Of a stretch of 64,000 nt of DNA, positions 10,726-21,389 are shown piece after piece. Under the pieces are notes generated by a model, which made no database searches, was not told where the DNA came from, and saw only the letters and a list, made by a program, of their open reading frames with translations. This DNA comes from Elephas maximus indicus (Eukaryota > Chordata > Mammalia > Proboscidea > Elephantidae). Each line of letters opens with the position of its first letter. Within the stretch, counting starts at the first letter, position 1. A program made the translations under genes and the position numbers. The stretch spans positions 47,644,635-47,708,634 of the forward strand of contig NC_064827.1 in NCBI RefSeq assembly GCF_024166365.1, given 5' to 3'.

Positions 10726-11284
10726 TTCCTTAAAAAGCTTTTTTTTTTTAAAAAAAAAAGCTTGTTTAATGCTTTATTGAATAGTGAATTTTTAACAGTT
10801 TTCTTTTTAATGGAGTGGCCAGTTGGGAGGACTTGTGGGTTTGGGCAGAGATGCTCTGGGAGCCTCGGTAAGCCCACCTGGGTTCTGGCTTACAGACAGG
10901 CCAGCAGCAAGGTTGTGTCTTATGTCAGGTTCCCCAGAAACTACCCTGGGATACCAGCAAGGAAGTGAGAAAGTAGGATCAGATAGGAAAGGAGGCCCAG
11001 CCAGGGTGCTTATCAAGCAAGTCTGTCGAAGGATAACTGTGGCTCAGTCCCTCAAGTGAGCACTGGAGACTGAGAAAGTCATATCCAGAGTTGCCCTGGT
11101 CAGGGGCATGAGAGCTGGATCAAGGGAGCTGGGATAGGTGTACCAGTGACACCTATCAGTAAAAGTGAAGGGTACCCAGTCTCCCAGGCAGTCCTCTGAC
11201 AAGCAGATGTGGGTACTGGCCACAAGTAGGCCCAAATATGGCAAAGAGATTCAAATGGATACAGGTAGAGCACTGACAACATCA

Positions 11285-11442
11285 GCCCCACCCACCCATT
11301 GCTGTGGAGTCGATTCCGACTCATAGTTCTACTCAGAGTAGAACTGCCCCATAGAGTTTCCAGGGAGCACCTGGTGGACTTGAACTGCCAAACATTTGGT
11401 TAGCAGCTGTAGCACTTAACCACTACACCACCAGGGTCTCCA
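11285..11442 (-). mobile_element. AfroSINE, short type (-)
   Basis: On the plus strand it reads 'gtcgattccgactcatag', 'agtagaactgccccataga', 'ggttagcagctgtagcact' and 'ccaccagggtctcc'. It has a small local rearrangement where 'gaccctataggacag' is normally found. Confidence 0.92.
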
Positions 11443-11529
11443 CATCAGCCCTAAGAAGGTCCTAATTCCTTTAAGGCTAGACATTCAAAACAAAAGAAAT
11501 AAAGTAAGAACCACTGTCACACATAGGAC

Positions 11530-11641
11530 AGGCCTTCAGGGTACATGGAAATGGGGCCCAGAAAGGTTGAGTACCTGCCTAGGGTCACACAGGTGGCAGA
11601 ATCAGAACTCCAGCCCTGCTCTATCTGAGTCTGAAGCCCAC
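11530..11641 (-). mobile_element. MIR SINE fragment (-)
   Basis: Contains 'ggggcccagaaaggttgag' and 'gggtcacacaggtggcaga', which are complementary to the MIR core. It ends at the border of the LTR. Confidence 0.7.
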
Positions 11642-12159
11642 TGTCTTAGTTATCTAGAGCTGCTGTAACAGAAATACTGCAGGCAGATGGCTTTAACAAA
11701 TAGAAGTTTATTCTCTTACAATTTAAGAAGCTAGGAATCTGAATTCAGGGTGCTAGCTCTAGGGAAAGGCTTTCTCTCTGTCATTTCTGGGGGAGTCCTT
11801 GTCATCAGTCTTCCTCTGGTCTAGGAGTTCTCAGCGCAGGGACCTTGGGTCCAAAGGACACTCTGCACATCTGGTATTCCTTTCTTAGTGCCGTGAGGTC
11901 CCTCTCTTCTCAGTTCAATTCTCTTTTTTATATCTCAGAAGAAGTTGACTCAATATACAACCTAATCCTGTAGACTGAGTCCTGCCTCATTAACATAACT
12001 GGCTCTAATCCTGCGTTATTAACATCATAGAGATTGGGATTTACAACGCATAGGATAAATACATCAGATCACAAAATGGCGGACAACTACACAATACTGG
12101 GAGTCATGGCCTAGTCAAGTTGACACACAGTTTTGGGGGACACAGTTCAATTCATACCA
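11642..12159 (-). mobile_element. MaLR-like solo LTR (-)
   Basis: About 518 bases from TGTCTTAGTTATCTAG to TTCAATTCATACCA. In sense orientation it begins TGGTATGAATTGAACTGTG and ends CAGCTCTAGATAACTAAGACA, as for the plus copies at 27559-27967 and 46646-47145. Flanks CCCAC (11637-11641) and CCCAT (12160-12164) are a plausible 5-bp duplication with one change. It lacks internal genes. Confidence 0.8.
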
Positions 12160-12680
12160 CCCATGTTATCCCATATTGTGTCACTATACTGGGGCCAATG
12201 CCCTTTCTATGGAGGGCCACCCACAGGGAATCCTCATCTACCACAGAATCTTACAGACCCCACCTGCCTTTGGAGATTCCAGGGCTCCCATAAAAGTCCT
12301 CAGGATGGCATTAGTAGCCCCCTCTCTACAGTCACTCCTTTCGTTTTGAATTTGTCCAACATTGGGCACCAAGATGGGTGGAATCATGACCTTATGAACT
12401 CTGGAAAGAGAGGGTTATGTCTCAGATACAGGGTGGCCCATCTCCTGGCTACAAAGATTGTATTAGTGATTTGGGGAGAGTCAGTTAGATAAACAGGTAC
12501 CATCCCAAACAAAAGACCTCGTGAGCTCATCTGCTTGTTTCTTCTTTATTATACTTAAAGGCAATTTCTCCACATCCTGCGTTTTGAACATGAACAAACA
12601 TGTGAAGAAGCCAGACACGCAGGAGCTCAAGTCCTGAAGCCCTCAGATGTAGCTGGGGAGTCACGGACTTAGAGTCCAGA
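12160..12680. other. Unassigned sequence with a chance open frame
   Basis: A 119-codon plus frame (12133-12492) begins within the LTR and shows no domain or consistent composition. I do not call it. The rest is not recognised. Confidence 0.35.
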
Positions 12681-12689
12681 GCCCCAGTT

Positions 12690-12795
12690 CAGTGGCCAGC
12701 CCCGTCACGAACAGCTGAGGGATCAGCCGAGGGATCACTGGTAAGATGTATAATTTCTTCAGGTCTGAACATCCTCATCCGTAAAATGGTAAAAA
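12690..12795 (+). mobile_element. MIR SINE fragment
   Basis: Short match ending in 'acatcctcatccgtaaaat', the conserved MIR core region, before the neighbouring AfroSINE. Confidence 0.5.
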
Positions 12796-12798
12796 CCG

Positions 12799-12998
12799 TT
12801 AAAAAAAAATCGCTGTTGGGTTGATTCCAACTCCTGGCGATCCCGTGCGTTTTACAGGGTTTTTGATGGCTGTGACTTTTTGGAAGCAGATCGCCAGGAC
12901 CTTCTTCCAAGGCATCTCTGGGTGGTCTCAAACCACCAACCTTTCAGTTAGTAGCCGAGCGCTTAATTGTTTGCATCTCCCAAGGACTCTGGTAAAAG
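12799..12998 (-). mobile_element. AfroSINE, long type (-)
   Basis: Begins with an A-run, then 'cgctgttgggttgattcca'. It carries the segment found only in the long type ('ctttttggaagcagatcgcc' and 'cttcttccaaggcatctct'). It ends with 'agtagccgagcgcttaatt'. It is well diverged. Confidence 0.8.
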
Positions 12999-13689
12999 TC
13001 ATACCCACCCCATAATGTTATTGTTAGGATCAATGGCATAAGGTATTTAAAGGGCTTCATAAAGTGTCAAGTTCAATGCGCATGTACAGATATTGTTAAC
13101 CATTTTTGTTCTACCAGCATGATTTTTATAAAACCAAACGGAGTCACTCCTCTTTTCTGGGGATCATTACACCAACACCTTCAGATACCGAGACCCCAGG
13201 CAAGAGTCAAGGTGTAAGTATGGAAGGCCTCGGGGCTTTATGAGATGCCATGAACCCACATACTTTCTTCACAATGGGGCAACCAAGCTCTAATGCCCGG
13301 CATGGTTTCTTTTAGACAGTCCTGACAAGCCTTGTTATTGTGCCTGATTTCTCAGAGTAGAAGCAAACAAAGACTCAAGAAGTTGGCCCACTGACCCCAG
13401 CAAAAAACAATATTTAACAGCCTGACAGGAGAAATGGCCAAAAGAGCACAAAAGGGAGCTGTATTCACTCAAAATCATAGTCTGGAGTTGAAAGCCTACA
13501 CGCCCCAGGAGCCCCTGCTCTTGGTAATACTTCAAGACATCAAGAATCTACTTGCTTTGTGATCTGTGCTATTTAAGAGGATAAGGACAACTAGTAGAAA
13601 AATTGACAGAAAAATGTCCAGTAGCACTAGCAATTAAAATAAAAAACACATTAAACAACTGTAATTATTTGATGTTCAAATTAGCATAT

Positions 13690-14150
13690 ATTTTTCTGAA
13701 ATGAAAACATTCAATGCTAGTGTCAATGAGGGAAAACTGGTGCTGGAAACCAAAAGCTACGTAAATATCCCCCAATAAAAGAAATGTAAGATGCATTTTT
13801 GGTTAGATAAAATATGGCATATTCTGCAGCCATTACCAAAAACCAAACTAAACCCACTGCCGTCGATTCCGATTCAGAGCGACCCTATAGGGCAGAGTAG
13901 AACTGCCCCGCAGAGTTTCCAAGGAGCACCTGGTGGATTCGAACTGCAAACCTCTTGGTTAACAGCCATAGCAATTAATCACTACACCACCTGCAGCCAT
14001 TAATAATGGAAAATTTGAAAGCTATGCAGATCAAGGAAAATTTTTTATGGTATGTTACATGAGACACCACGAGACGTTAAATTGCATGTAGAGACTGAAT
14101 ACAACTTCCCACAACTATACGCCTAAGAAACAGAGGCTAGAAGGAGTATC
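13690..14150 (+). mobile_element. Old LINE fragment, interrupted by AfroSINE
   Basis: Contains 'ttagataaaatatggcat', 'ctgcagccattaataatgg' and 'aaattgcatgtagagactg', the order near the 3' end of old L1-like LINEs. AfroSINE 13836-13990 sits at the 'gcagccatta' site. Confidence 0.6.
13836..13990 (-). mobile_element. AfroSINE, short type (-), with TSD
   Basis: Complete short-type copy, from 'accaaactaaacccactgc' to 'gcaattaatcactacaccac'. The duplication CTGCAGCCATTA occurs at 13824-13835 and 13991-14002. Boundaries are therefore firm. Confidence 0.95.
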
Positions 14151-14194
14151 AGTGTGGCTTCCTTCCTTGCATCTCCTCCTTCCTTAGCACTTTA

Positions 14195-14384
14195 AAAATG
14201 GGGAAACAGAGGCCCAGTGGCTGCCCCTGCTGCCAAGGACCTGTCCCTACAGTTTCCATGTGGCCTGCAAGGGTCTGGAGGAACTGGTGGCCATGTACCA
14301 GGAGAATGAGATTGCAGAAGACAATTGGAGTTGGTGTGGAAAGGACTGGTTCACCACAGGCTTTGGGACCTGCTTACGGAAGTA
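14195..14384 (+). other. Unidentified open stretch, possible gene remnant
   Basis: Codons from 14250 read FHVACKGLEELVAMYQ then ENEIAEDNW. The composition is more protein-like than the neighbouring DNA and the frame runs open to 14442. From about 14385 the same frame enters L2 repeat, so its end is not coding. I cannot name a parent gene. It could be a fragment of an old processed pseudogene or simply chance. Confidence 0.2.
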
Positions 14385-14590
14385 TGATGCCTACTCAGTG
14401 CCAGGCCCTGAGAGGCAGAGGCAAATCAGACCTGGTGCCTGAAGCCCCCAGTCTGGGGAAAGAAATAGACATGCTTTAACTGAGCATATGGGAGGGAGAA
14501 ATGCTCTCTACCTGAAGTGACCAGGAAGACATAAAGAAGGAGGTGATGTTTGGGCCCTGACGTGCAAGAAGATCTATGGCACGCTGGAGC
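14385..14590 (-). mobile_element. L2 LINE fragment (-)
   Basis: Reads 'actcagtgccaggccctga', then 'agacctggtgcctg' and 'gaggtgatgtttgggccct', the complement of the L2 3' region. Confidence 0.6.
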
Positions 14591-14769
14591 TGGTTTGTAT
14601 AGACTCACAAAAGCTTGACTGCTAAATTTTTAGGAATCTTGCAAGCAGTACTTAAACATAGCTGTTATTAAAAATTAAATTATATAAACTAATCAGATAA
14701 ATTAATATTGAAATCAAAGATAATACAGCTCATCACATCCTAATTATTTTGCAGCATTTTACTGTTACC

Positions 14770-14888
14770 TGTGCTGTCGAGGTCAGTGGTTTGCATCCAC
14801 CAGGTGCTCCTTGGAAACTGTACGGGGAGTTCTACTCTGTCCTATAGGGTCACTACGAGTCAGAATCGGCTCGACTGGCAACGGGCTT
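14770..14888 (+). mobile_element. AfroSINE, short type, 5'-incomplete (+)
   Basis: Begins mid-head at 'ggtcagtggtttgcatcca' and continues to 'cgactggcaacgggcttgg'. It is the first of four AfroSINE pieces in 580 bases. Confidence 0.85.
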
Positions 14889-14901
14889 GGATGCTGTTGA
14901 A

Positions 14902-15066
14902 GGAAACCCTGGTGGCACAGTGGTTAAGTACTACGACTGCTAAACAAGAGGTTAACAGTTCAAATCTACCAGGCGTCCCTTGGAAACTCTATGGGGCAGT
15001 TCTACTCTGTTCTATAGGGTCGCTATGAGTCGGAATCAACTCGACGGCAACGGGTTTGGTTTGGGT
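14902..15066 (+). mobile_element. AfroSINE, short type, complete (+)
   Basis: Good full copy from 'aaccctggtggcacagtgg' (A-box-like) through 'caaatctaccaggcgtccc' to 'cgacggcaacgggtttggt'. Flanking ATGCTGT at 14890-14896 and again near 15067-15073 is a possible short target duplication. Confidence 0.93.
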
Positions 15067-15067
15067 A

Positions 15068-15120
15068 TGCTGTGGAGTTTTGCTATGAGTCAGAATTGCC
15101 TTGACAGCGACGGGTTTGCT
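15068..15120 (+). mobile_element. AfroSINE 3' fragment (+)
   Basis: Only the tail is present: 'ttgctatgagtcagaattg' then 'gacagcgacgggtttgctt', followed by a T-run. Confidence 0.75.
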
Positions 15121-15123
15121 TTT

Positions 15124-15342
15124 TTGTTTTTTTTTTGCTGTTGAGTTACCATACGAGCTGCCATTGTGGTGACCTCATGGGTGTCAGAGTAGAACTGCAC
15201 TCCACAGGGTTTCCAATGGCTGTGATTTTTTGAAGTAGATAACCAGGCCTTTCTTCCAAGGCACCTGTGGGTGGAGGCATTGTTGGGTGGATTCAACCTC
15301 TCCGTAGCTGAGTGCTACACCATTTGGGCAACCCAGGGACTC
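15124..15342 (-). mobile_element. AfroSINE, long type (-)
   Basis: Diverged minus copy with the long-type insert ('tttgaagtagataaccagg') and a head ending 'gcaacccagggactcc'. It faces the three plus-strand pieces to its left, so the group could fold back on itself in a transcript. Confidence 0.8.
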
Positions 15343-15344
15343 CT

Positions 15345-16620
15345 GCTGTTGAGGTTAATTACATCTGATTCTTTCCGTATGGTGGAAACACTGTAACAGT
15401 GTGCTGCTGTACATCTCTCCCCAGCTCTCTGTTCAGTGGCATCATGTTGGTAACCTGAAACTGATTGGCCATAATGTGGGTATTTACACCGTAGAAATTG
15501 GCAAATGGAACACATCAGGGCTTGATTTAATGTTTTCTTATTAGTCTAGAGTCTTAAGAATGTGATGGAGAAAGTGTTAATAATGCAGATTAAACTAAAA
15601 AGATCTGTTGTGTCTATAAGCCTTTATATTGTGATTAGAACCAAAAAAATTTAGAAAATTCCTCTAGTGCTTGAAAACTGTTTTCTGATTCAACAAAAAA
15701 TGTTGGTGTCATTGATGAACAAGTGACATCTTCATTGTCTCACTTTTGTCTTACTGATTAATGTAAATGAAAATATCAACCAACACTCATTTATTCATGA
15801 CGTAAGTGACTTCTTTGTTGAATTGGGTAATAACCAAGCATTTATTCATAGTCTGATTTTGTAACACTACTATTGGTGATAGAATTATAAAAACTGACAG
15901 TGGGTTTTCCAAGGAATAGCAATACTGAAGTTAAAGGTGTATGGAATTTGCAATAAAGGAGTTCCCCTGGGAGTCATTCCACTGGACACCCATTTCCTGA
16001 GCAGCTGTGAGGGTTCCTGGGGTTTTTCAGTCCTTGCCGTCAAGGAGCACCCAGCATGCAGAGCCACAGTGCATAGAGAAAAGTGAGAGTTTGGGTGAGG
16101 AGGTGGGCTTGGGGCAAGTCGTCAGGGGTGAGGAAGACTTCGGTAGGCAGACATTGGCAGGGGAAACACTGGACAAGTCCAAGCCTGGCACTTTAGAGAT
16201 GGACACATGAAGGAGGATCGAGAAGTTGGCTGACTCGGGTCCCCACCTCCCATTGTTCCATCTCTCCATTCACTTTGGAGTTTATCTCGTGGGTAAAGTT
16301 GGATTGATACAGTGTCGATAGAGACTAGCAGATATGTAAGAGCTTAGTATGAACTTAGAGGCATAAGGCAAAGCAAACGTATTAAGCAAATCACAATTCC
16401 TGACGTCCTTTTTATGCTTACATCAGCTAATATTTCACAAGGAAGAAGGACATCCCCCGTGGCACAGTGCATGACTTCTGTTAATAAGTGGTGTTCACAC
16501 AGTATCTTAGTCTCAAAGTCACATCTACATGGAAGTTCAGATTCAAGGGCAAGAACTCATCTCTAACAGTGCTTTGCTTTTTTCAGAGCCCTGCCTGGAG
16601 CTTGGCACAGGGGAGCCGGG
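15345..16620. other. Unassigned sequence
   Basis: About 1.3 kb, AT-rich on the left and mixed on the right. The part 15640-15890 looks like a diverged old repeat, but I cannot name it. Several 60-80 codon frames near 15885-16270 overlap on both strands and lack any domain. Confidence 0.35.
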
Positions 16621-16624
16621 AGGT

Positions 16625-16760
16625 CAGTGCTCTAGTCGCCCTGGCTTGCTGTGTGAGCTGGGCAATTCCCTGTCCTTCTCTGGGCCTTGGCACCCCCATC
16701 TGTAGAATGGAAGCATTAGACTAGATTGTTTTCCCCAGGCCTTTTCAGATCTGGAGCTCT
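16625..16760 (+). mobile_element. MIR SINE fragment
   Basis: Contains 'gtgtgagctgggcaattcc' and 'cccatctgtagaatggaag', the MIR core in plus orientation. Confidence 0.7.
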
Positions 16761-16804
16761 AGTATTTCTCACTTCATGTTTTTTTGAGGGGGGACAGTAG
16801 TAAC

Positions 16805-16885
16805 AGCCTGCAGAGGCAGACATTGTTATGCCCATTTTACAGATGGAGAGTTGAGGCTCAGAGGAGGGAACAGTCAGAGGTCACC
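16805..16885 (-). mobile_element. MIR SINE fragment (-)
   Basis: 'tgcccattttacagatgga' followed by 'gttgaggctcagagg' is the complement of the MIR core. Confidence 0.6.
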
Positions 16886-16889
16886 AAAA

Positions 16890-17710
16890 AGTCAGAAGCT
16901 GAGAAAAACCAGAACGCACAGCCCCACACCTTTCCTGAGTGTGCCTCCTAGAAGGTCATGCGTGCATCCATATGCTTGTACACACATGCGTGCGTATGAG
17001 GGTGCGTGTTTCCACATGTGCCCCAGAGCTGCCCTGCGGTTGTTCCCCGGGTGCTGCATGTGTAGACTTGTTGGCTGGACTGGGCTTGTTCCAGGCAGTT
17101 CCACCCTGAAAGAGGGGGGAGGAACGGGAAGGAGGGTAAGGGGTAGAGAGCTACACCTACATTTTTGTGCTGCCCACTAATTTCAGCTGCTGAAACACAG
17201 GCTTCTGGCTGCTGTGTACTTAGCTAAGTCTGAGTGACTCCATACAGGGGCAGTGGGCTGGAACGCTCCCCTTCAAGCACCAGAGCTGACAAGCTCTTCT
17301 CACAACTGGGATCCAGGCCTGCAGAAGCATACCGGCCCTTCTCCACATAGAAGCACACACACGGGAGCAGGCACACACTCACACTCGGCAAGTGGCTTCT
17401 CCTCCTGCCTTATCGGAGGGTTCCTAAAGTTCAGAAGCATTAAGGTTTGCTTCCAAGCTGTAAGGTAGGAGGGAGACCCTGTTGAGATACAATTCAATCT
17501 GCCCACATGAATGGCAGAGAAGGGGACTTTTTCCTTTTCTTTAAATAATAAAATAAATGGAGATTAGATACATTTACTCTAGCTTTATCATAATACAGAG
17601 TTGGTAATTTCAGTCTCAGAAGCAGAGTTGGCTGTCTGGCACCACCTCCCACCCCCAAATCTGGCATGGTTTGATTGCAGAGAAATTTCTGATTCGAGAT
17701 CTAAAAGGGT
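16890..17710. other. Unassigned sequence
   Basis: No family recognised. It includes a short TG/CA-rich patch near 16960-17015. The 109-codon plus frame at 16851-17180 begins in a MIR and has no domain. Confidence 0.35.
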
Positions 17711-17722
17711 ATTTTGTTGTTT

Positions 17723-17886
17723 GGAACCTTGGTGGCACAGTGGTTAAGAGCTTGTCTGCTAACCAAAATGTTAGCAGTTCAAATCCACCAGCTGCTCCTT
17801 GGAAACCCTATGGGGTAGTTCTGCTCTGTCCTACAGGGTTACTATGAGCTGAAATCGACTCAATGGCAACTGGTTTTTGTTGTTTT
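17723..17886 (+). mobile_element. AfroSINE, short type (+)
   Basis: Full-length copy from 'ggaaccttggtggcacagt' to 'caatggcaactggtttttg'. The left flank ATTTTGTTGTTT (17711-17722) recurs in part at the right end, giving a plausible target duplication that overlaps the T-rich tail. Confidence 0.9.
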
Positions 17887-17934
17887 TAGTATTGTGTTGT
17901 TTAACTTTTTAGGAAGATTACATGCTCAAGTGTT

Positions 17935-18120
17935 AAGAGAATAAACCCTGGAACCAGACTGCCCCGGTTCAAATCCTAGCTCTGTTATTTACTAGTTGTG
18001 CCAGTGTTGCCTCAAGCATGTTATTTAATTGCTGTGTGCCTCAGTTTCCTCCTCTGTCATGTGGGAATCACTATAGTACCTACCCCATGGAATAGTTGTG
18101 AGCACTTGTCATTATTAGTT
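17935..18120 (+). mobile_element. MIR SINE, near full length
   Basis: 'ggaaccagactgccccggtt', then 'gcctcagtttcctcctctg' and 'acctaccccatggaatagt', in MIR order. Confidence 0.85.
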
Positions 18121-18124
18121 TTTT

Positions 18125-18530
18125 TCCAGGAGGAGTAGGTGGTGGTGATGGTAATGGTGATGGGCATATTCAGGGTCATTCATTAATTCATGGCCAGCGC
18201 AAGGCTAGTCCTGGGCTGTCCTGTGTCTCCGGCCAGCCCGCACTGGCTTTGGAGGAACCCTCTGTTGTTGGAAGGAAGGGCAGCTACTTTACCCCAACTC
18301 TCTACTCACAGCCTTGCCGACAACCTGCACAGGAGACTTTAATGAGGGAAGCTCAAGCTCTCAGTGGTTAAAAGAAAAGAGGTAGGGCTCTCTCTCCGGC
18401 TTTGTACTGGTTGCCAGCAGCAGCGCCACCACCATCTGAGCTTGGACATGAGGTCTTGTGGCACAGGGTTTGGGACCCAGAGGGCCATAAGAAAGGACCC
18501 AGAAATGTATCGGAAAAGGGACTAGACTAA
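18125..18530. other. Unassigned sequence
   Basis: Includes a GGTGATGGT-rich patch near 18140-18165. Nothing else is recognised. Confidence 0.35.
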
Positions 18531-18534
18531 ACGA

Positions 18535-18690
18535 AGAATTAAGCTCCAATTTCTGCTCTGTCCCTGACAAGCTGGGTGACTCTAGGCAAGTCGTTTCATC
18601 TCTCCGAGCCTTGGGAGATAGCAAATTTGTTGCAGTTCCTAAGGCCACAGTTTAATGGGATCAATAATATCTCATATTCCAAAGGACATC
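18535..18690 (+). mobile_element. MIR SINE fragment
   Basis: 'caagctgggtgactctagg' and 'tcatctctccgagccttgg' place this in the MIR core. Confidence 0.65.
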
Positions 18691-18954
18691 CAAAGAAACA
18701 TTTGCTCAGCTTGGTGTAGGTATGAGGAGAGATCACACGTGGAAACTTACAAGGAAGCTCAAGCACAGAGATTTTTACTCGAACTGCTAAGCTAAGAGCC
18801 ATATAAGAGGCCATTATTAAAAAATTATTTGTGGGAGAAATTTTACAATTTAAAGGCAGCACAAGAAGCCAAGACACAAAAGATGAAGTCACGGAAGCTG
18901 TGTCCCTGCTGACGGGAATTGGAGAAGCTTCTAGGCACGAGGTGTGGATGAGAA

Positions 18955-19205
18955 CTGTGGTGAAATAACGAAGAACATGAGTTTGGGTATTAGGAAAACC
19001 TGGGTTTGAATCCCTGATTGGCCACTTATTAACAGCTGGGTGACCTTAGGTAATTCCCTCACCCCTCTGAGCCTCAGCTTTCTCATCTATAAAATGGGCG
19101 TAATAATCATGGCTCATGTGGCTGTGGGAAGGGTTTTGTTAATTGATGCAGTGAAAAAGTTCCCGGCACATAGTAAACTCAATAAATGGGAAATGTAGGT
19201 CTCAT
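18955..19205 (+). mobile_element. MIR SINE, full length
   Basis: Clear copy running 'gaaaacctgggtttgaatc', 'gggtgaccttaggtaattc', 'ctcatctataaaatgggcg', 'cggcacatagtaaactcaa'. Sense orientation, all parts in order. Confidence 0.9.
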
Positions 19206-19209
19206 TTAG

Positions 19210-19680
19210 GACTCTCTTCGTTTGGAGTAATAGAAGTCAACCTCGCACCCGTTTAAGTAAAGACGGGGTTTTACTGTTTTAAGTAACAAAGAAGGACAGC
19301 GGTGGAGCTGGCTTTAGAGAGGTCTAGGACCAGGGACTCAGGCACCATCAAAACACTCTCTTCTCAGCTTCTCAGCTCTGTTGATTTCATTGTGTTGCAT
19401 TGAGGACATGGCTACCAACTGGCCTAGATACACATCTCCCTGACCCAAAAGGAGAAGGAATTATTCTCCACCAGTTAAAAGAATCCCAGGAAAGGACAAT
19501 GTCTTGGGTCACATGACCGCCCCTAGGCCAATCAGAGTGGCCAGGAAGATGGGGTGCTCTGATTGGGTCAGCCTGGGTCATGTGCCCACCCCCACCCTGT
19601 CAAGGAATGTGTTCCTAGAGGAAACAGAGAAAGCGGGTGCTGGGCGATTTCTTCTCCTGAGGGAGTCCAGCATATGGGTG
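19210..19680 (-). mobile_element. Ancient interspersed repeat, class uncertain
   Basis: 'ttgggtcacatgaccgccc ... ccaatcagagtggccagga ... ctctgattgggtcagcctg' matches a repeat I know from many mammals, probably an old LTR. I cannot name the family or be sure of its strand. Confidence 0.4.
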
Positions 19681-20029
19681 GATTAGAACGGTTGTCTGCG
19701 CTAGGTGCTGGGGATGGCATGAAGCCACTTCTTACAAGTGCTACATCCTCTTACTGGCTTTGGTGCCATGTTTATCCTAAAATATACTCTTTGTAGAAAA
19801 AGCTCGACTTAATACAGCTTAATGCTGACCAAATCCACCATCCTCAGCTGCTATTTGCAGAGCTTAGGCAGCACTCACAGCAGAGGAAGCCCAGATATGG
19901 TTGCTGTCTCACCGGAGGACCCAGTGGCTCTTTCCCTGCCAGCTAAACGGGACCCTGGCCTCCATTTTCTCTATTGACCTGTGGGCTGCAGGCCTCAAGG
20001 GGACTCGGGGCGCTGTGCTTAAAGAAAAA

Positions 20030-20155
20030 TGTGATAGAGCTGGAGGGGATCTCAGGAACCACTTGGCCCATTTCACAGGTGGGGAGACTGCAGCCAAGAG
20101 AGGGCAAGGGGTCTGCCTGCCCAAGGCCACAGAGCTCCATTGGGACTGTCTTCTC
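20030..20155 (-). mobile_element. MIR-like fragment (-)
   Basis: 'cccatttcacaggtgggga' and 'gcccaaggccacagagctc' are in the order of the MIR core complement, though diverged. The 141-residue minus frame across it has no domain and is not called. Confidence 0.45.
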
Positions 20156-20249
20156 CATCTAAACAGCCTCAGCCCCTCGTGTATAGTAGCTCCAGTTGCC
20201 CACATGGCAAAAAGTATTTGATGAAAGAATGAGCTAAGATTTGAATTGA

Positions 20250-20388
20250 AAAAAAAAAAAAAGTTTCCATCAGGTCGATTCTGACACATAGGGACCCTAT
20301 ATGACAGAGTAGAACTGCCCCATAGGGCTTCCAAGGAGCGGCTGCTGGATTTGAACTGCTGACCTTTTGGTTAACAGACGTTTGAATC
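20250..20388 (-). mobile_element. AfroSINE, short type (-)
   Basis: Starts with an A-run, then 'gtttccatcaggtcgattc', and extends to 'ggttaacagacg', where the tRNA-like head is cut short. TTTGAAT occurs on both sides. Confidence 0.9.
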
Positions 20389-20397
20389 CAGGCTATA

Positions 20398-20990
20398 TTA
20401 ATTTCCGAGGGCTGCTGTAACAAACTACCACAAACCAGTTGGCTTATAAACCAAAAAACCAAACCCGTTGCATCGATTCCAACTCATAGTGACCCTATAG
20501 GACAGAGTAGAATTGCCCCATAGGGCTTCCAAGGAGCTCCTGGTGTATTCGAACTGCTGACCTTTTGGTTAGCAGCCATAGCTCTTAACAACTATGCCAC
20601 CAGGGTTTCCGGTTGACTCATAAGAACAGAAATTTACTATCTACTTTCTATAGACTGAAAGTCCAAATCAACATGTCAGCAGGCCATGCCCCCTCCAAAG
20701 TCTCTAGGGGAAGATCCTTTCTTGTCTCGCCCAGCTTCTCTGCTAACCTCAGACATTCCTTGGCTTTTAGGTGCATCCTCACGTGTCCATCCATCCTGTG
20801 TCTCTTCTCCTTTCTTATAAAGACACCACTCAGATTGGATTAGGATCCACCCTACTCCAATATGACCTTAGGTTAATTCAACTGCTAACATCTTCAAAGA
20901 ACCTATTACCAAACAAGGTCACATTCACAGGTACCAGGGATTAGCACTTCAGCGTATCTTCTTGGAGGACACAGTTCAATCCATTAACAC
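20398..20990 (-). mobile_element. Old MaLR-like LTR, interrupted by AfroSINE
   Basis: 'tccgagggctgctgtaaca ... ccagttggcttataaa' and, after the SINE, 'gacacagttcaatccatta' are the two ends of a minus-oriented LTR of the MST/MLT sort. The middle 'cttataaagacaccactca' is also typical. It is more diverged than the other LTRs in the window. Confidence 0.7.
20450..20611 (-). mobile_element. AfroSINE, short type (-), in LTR
   Basis: Complete copy from 'accaaaaaaccaaacccgt' to 'atgccaccagggtttcc'. GTTGGCTTATAA before and GTTGACTCATAA after it form an imperfect 12-bp duplication of the host LTR. Confidence 0.93.
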
Positions 20991-20999
20991 AGGCTCATA

Positions 21000-21389
21000 T
21001 TAATTTTGCTGTATCATTCTCCTTCCCCTTAGAAGTAAAAAACTTAATTTCTAGATCTAAAGTCCTTTCTTATTCCAAGGGCCAGGATGGGCAGGAGGGG
21101 TGTGTAGGTGCTGAGGCAGCCTCAACCCTCACAGTCCCAACTTAAGTGAATGTAAACTGGCATGTGGTAATGGGGGCAGGGAGACAGGAAGAGAGGTGAA
21201 TATGTACTCATTGTATTGTTGCAATTTATGATTTGGTCCTATGTGCGATAGGTGGAGCAGGGATTCTGTTTACATCTGATAGATGAGAAAACTGAAGCCT
21301 GAAGAGGGCAAGTGACTTACTCAACCTCCCTCCACCCTACCTAGCAATTTGTGGAGGAGCTTAAACCCTTTCCCAGGTGTTTCGGCTTC
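21000..21389. other. Unassigned sequence with a MIR-like core
   Basis: Mostly unrecognised. Bases 21270-21320 ('tagatgagaaaactgaagc') resemble a minus-strand MIR core. Confidence 0.35.

Noticed and set aside
12133..12492. 119-codon open frame
   Set aside because: It starts inside an LTR, and its residues show no motif or domain.
14902..14975. tRNA gene
   Set aside because: The A- and B-box-like motifs belong to the tRNA-derived head of AfroSINE. The cloverleaf is not intact and the element continues into a SINE body and tail.
19909..20334. 141-codon minus frame
   Set aside because: It runs through a MIR-like fragment and an AfroSINE, so it is a chance frame.
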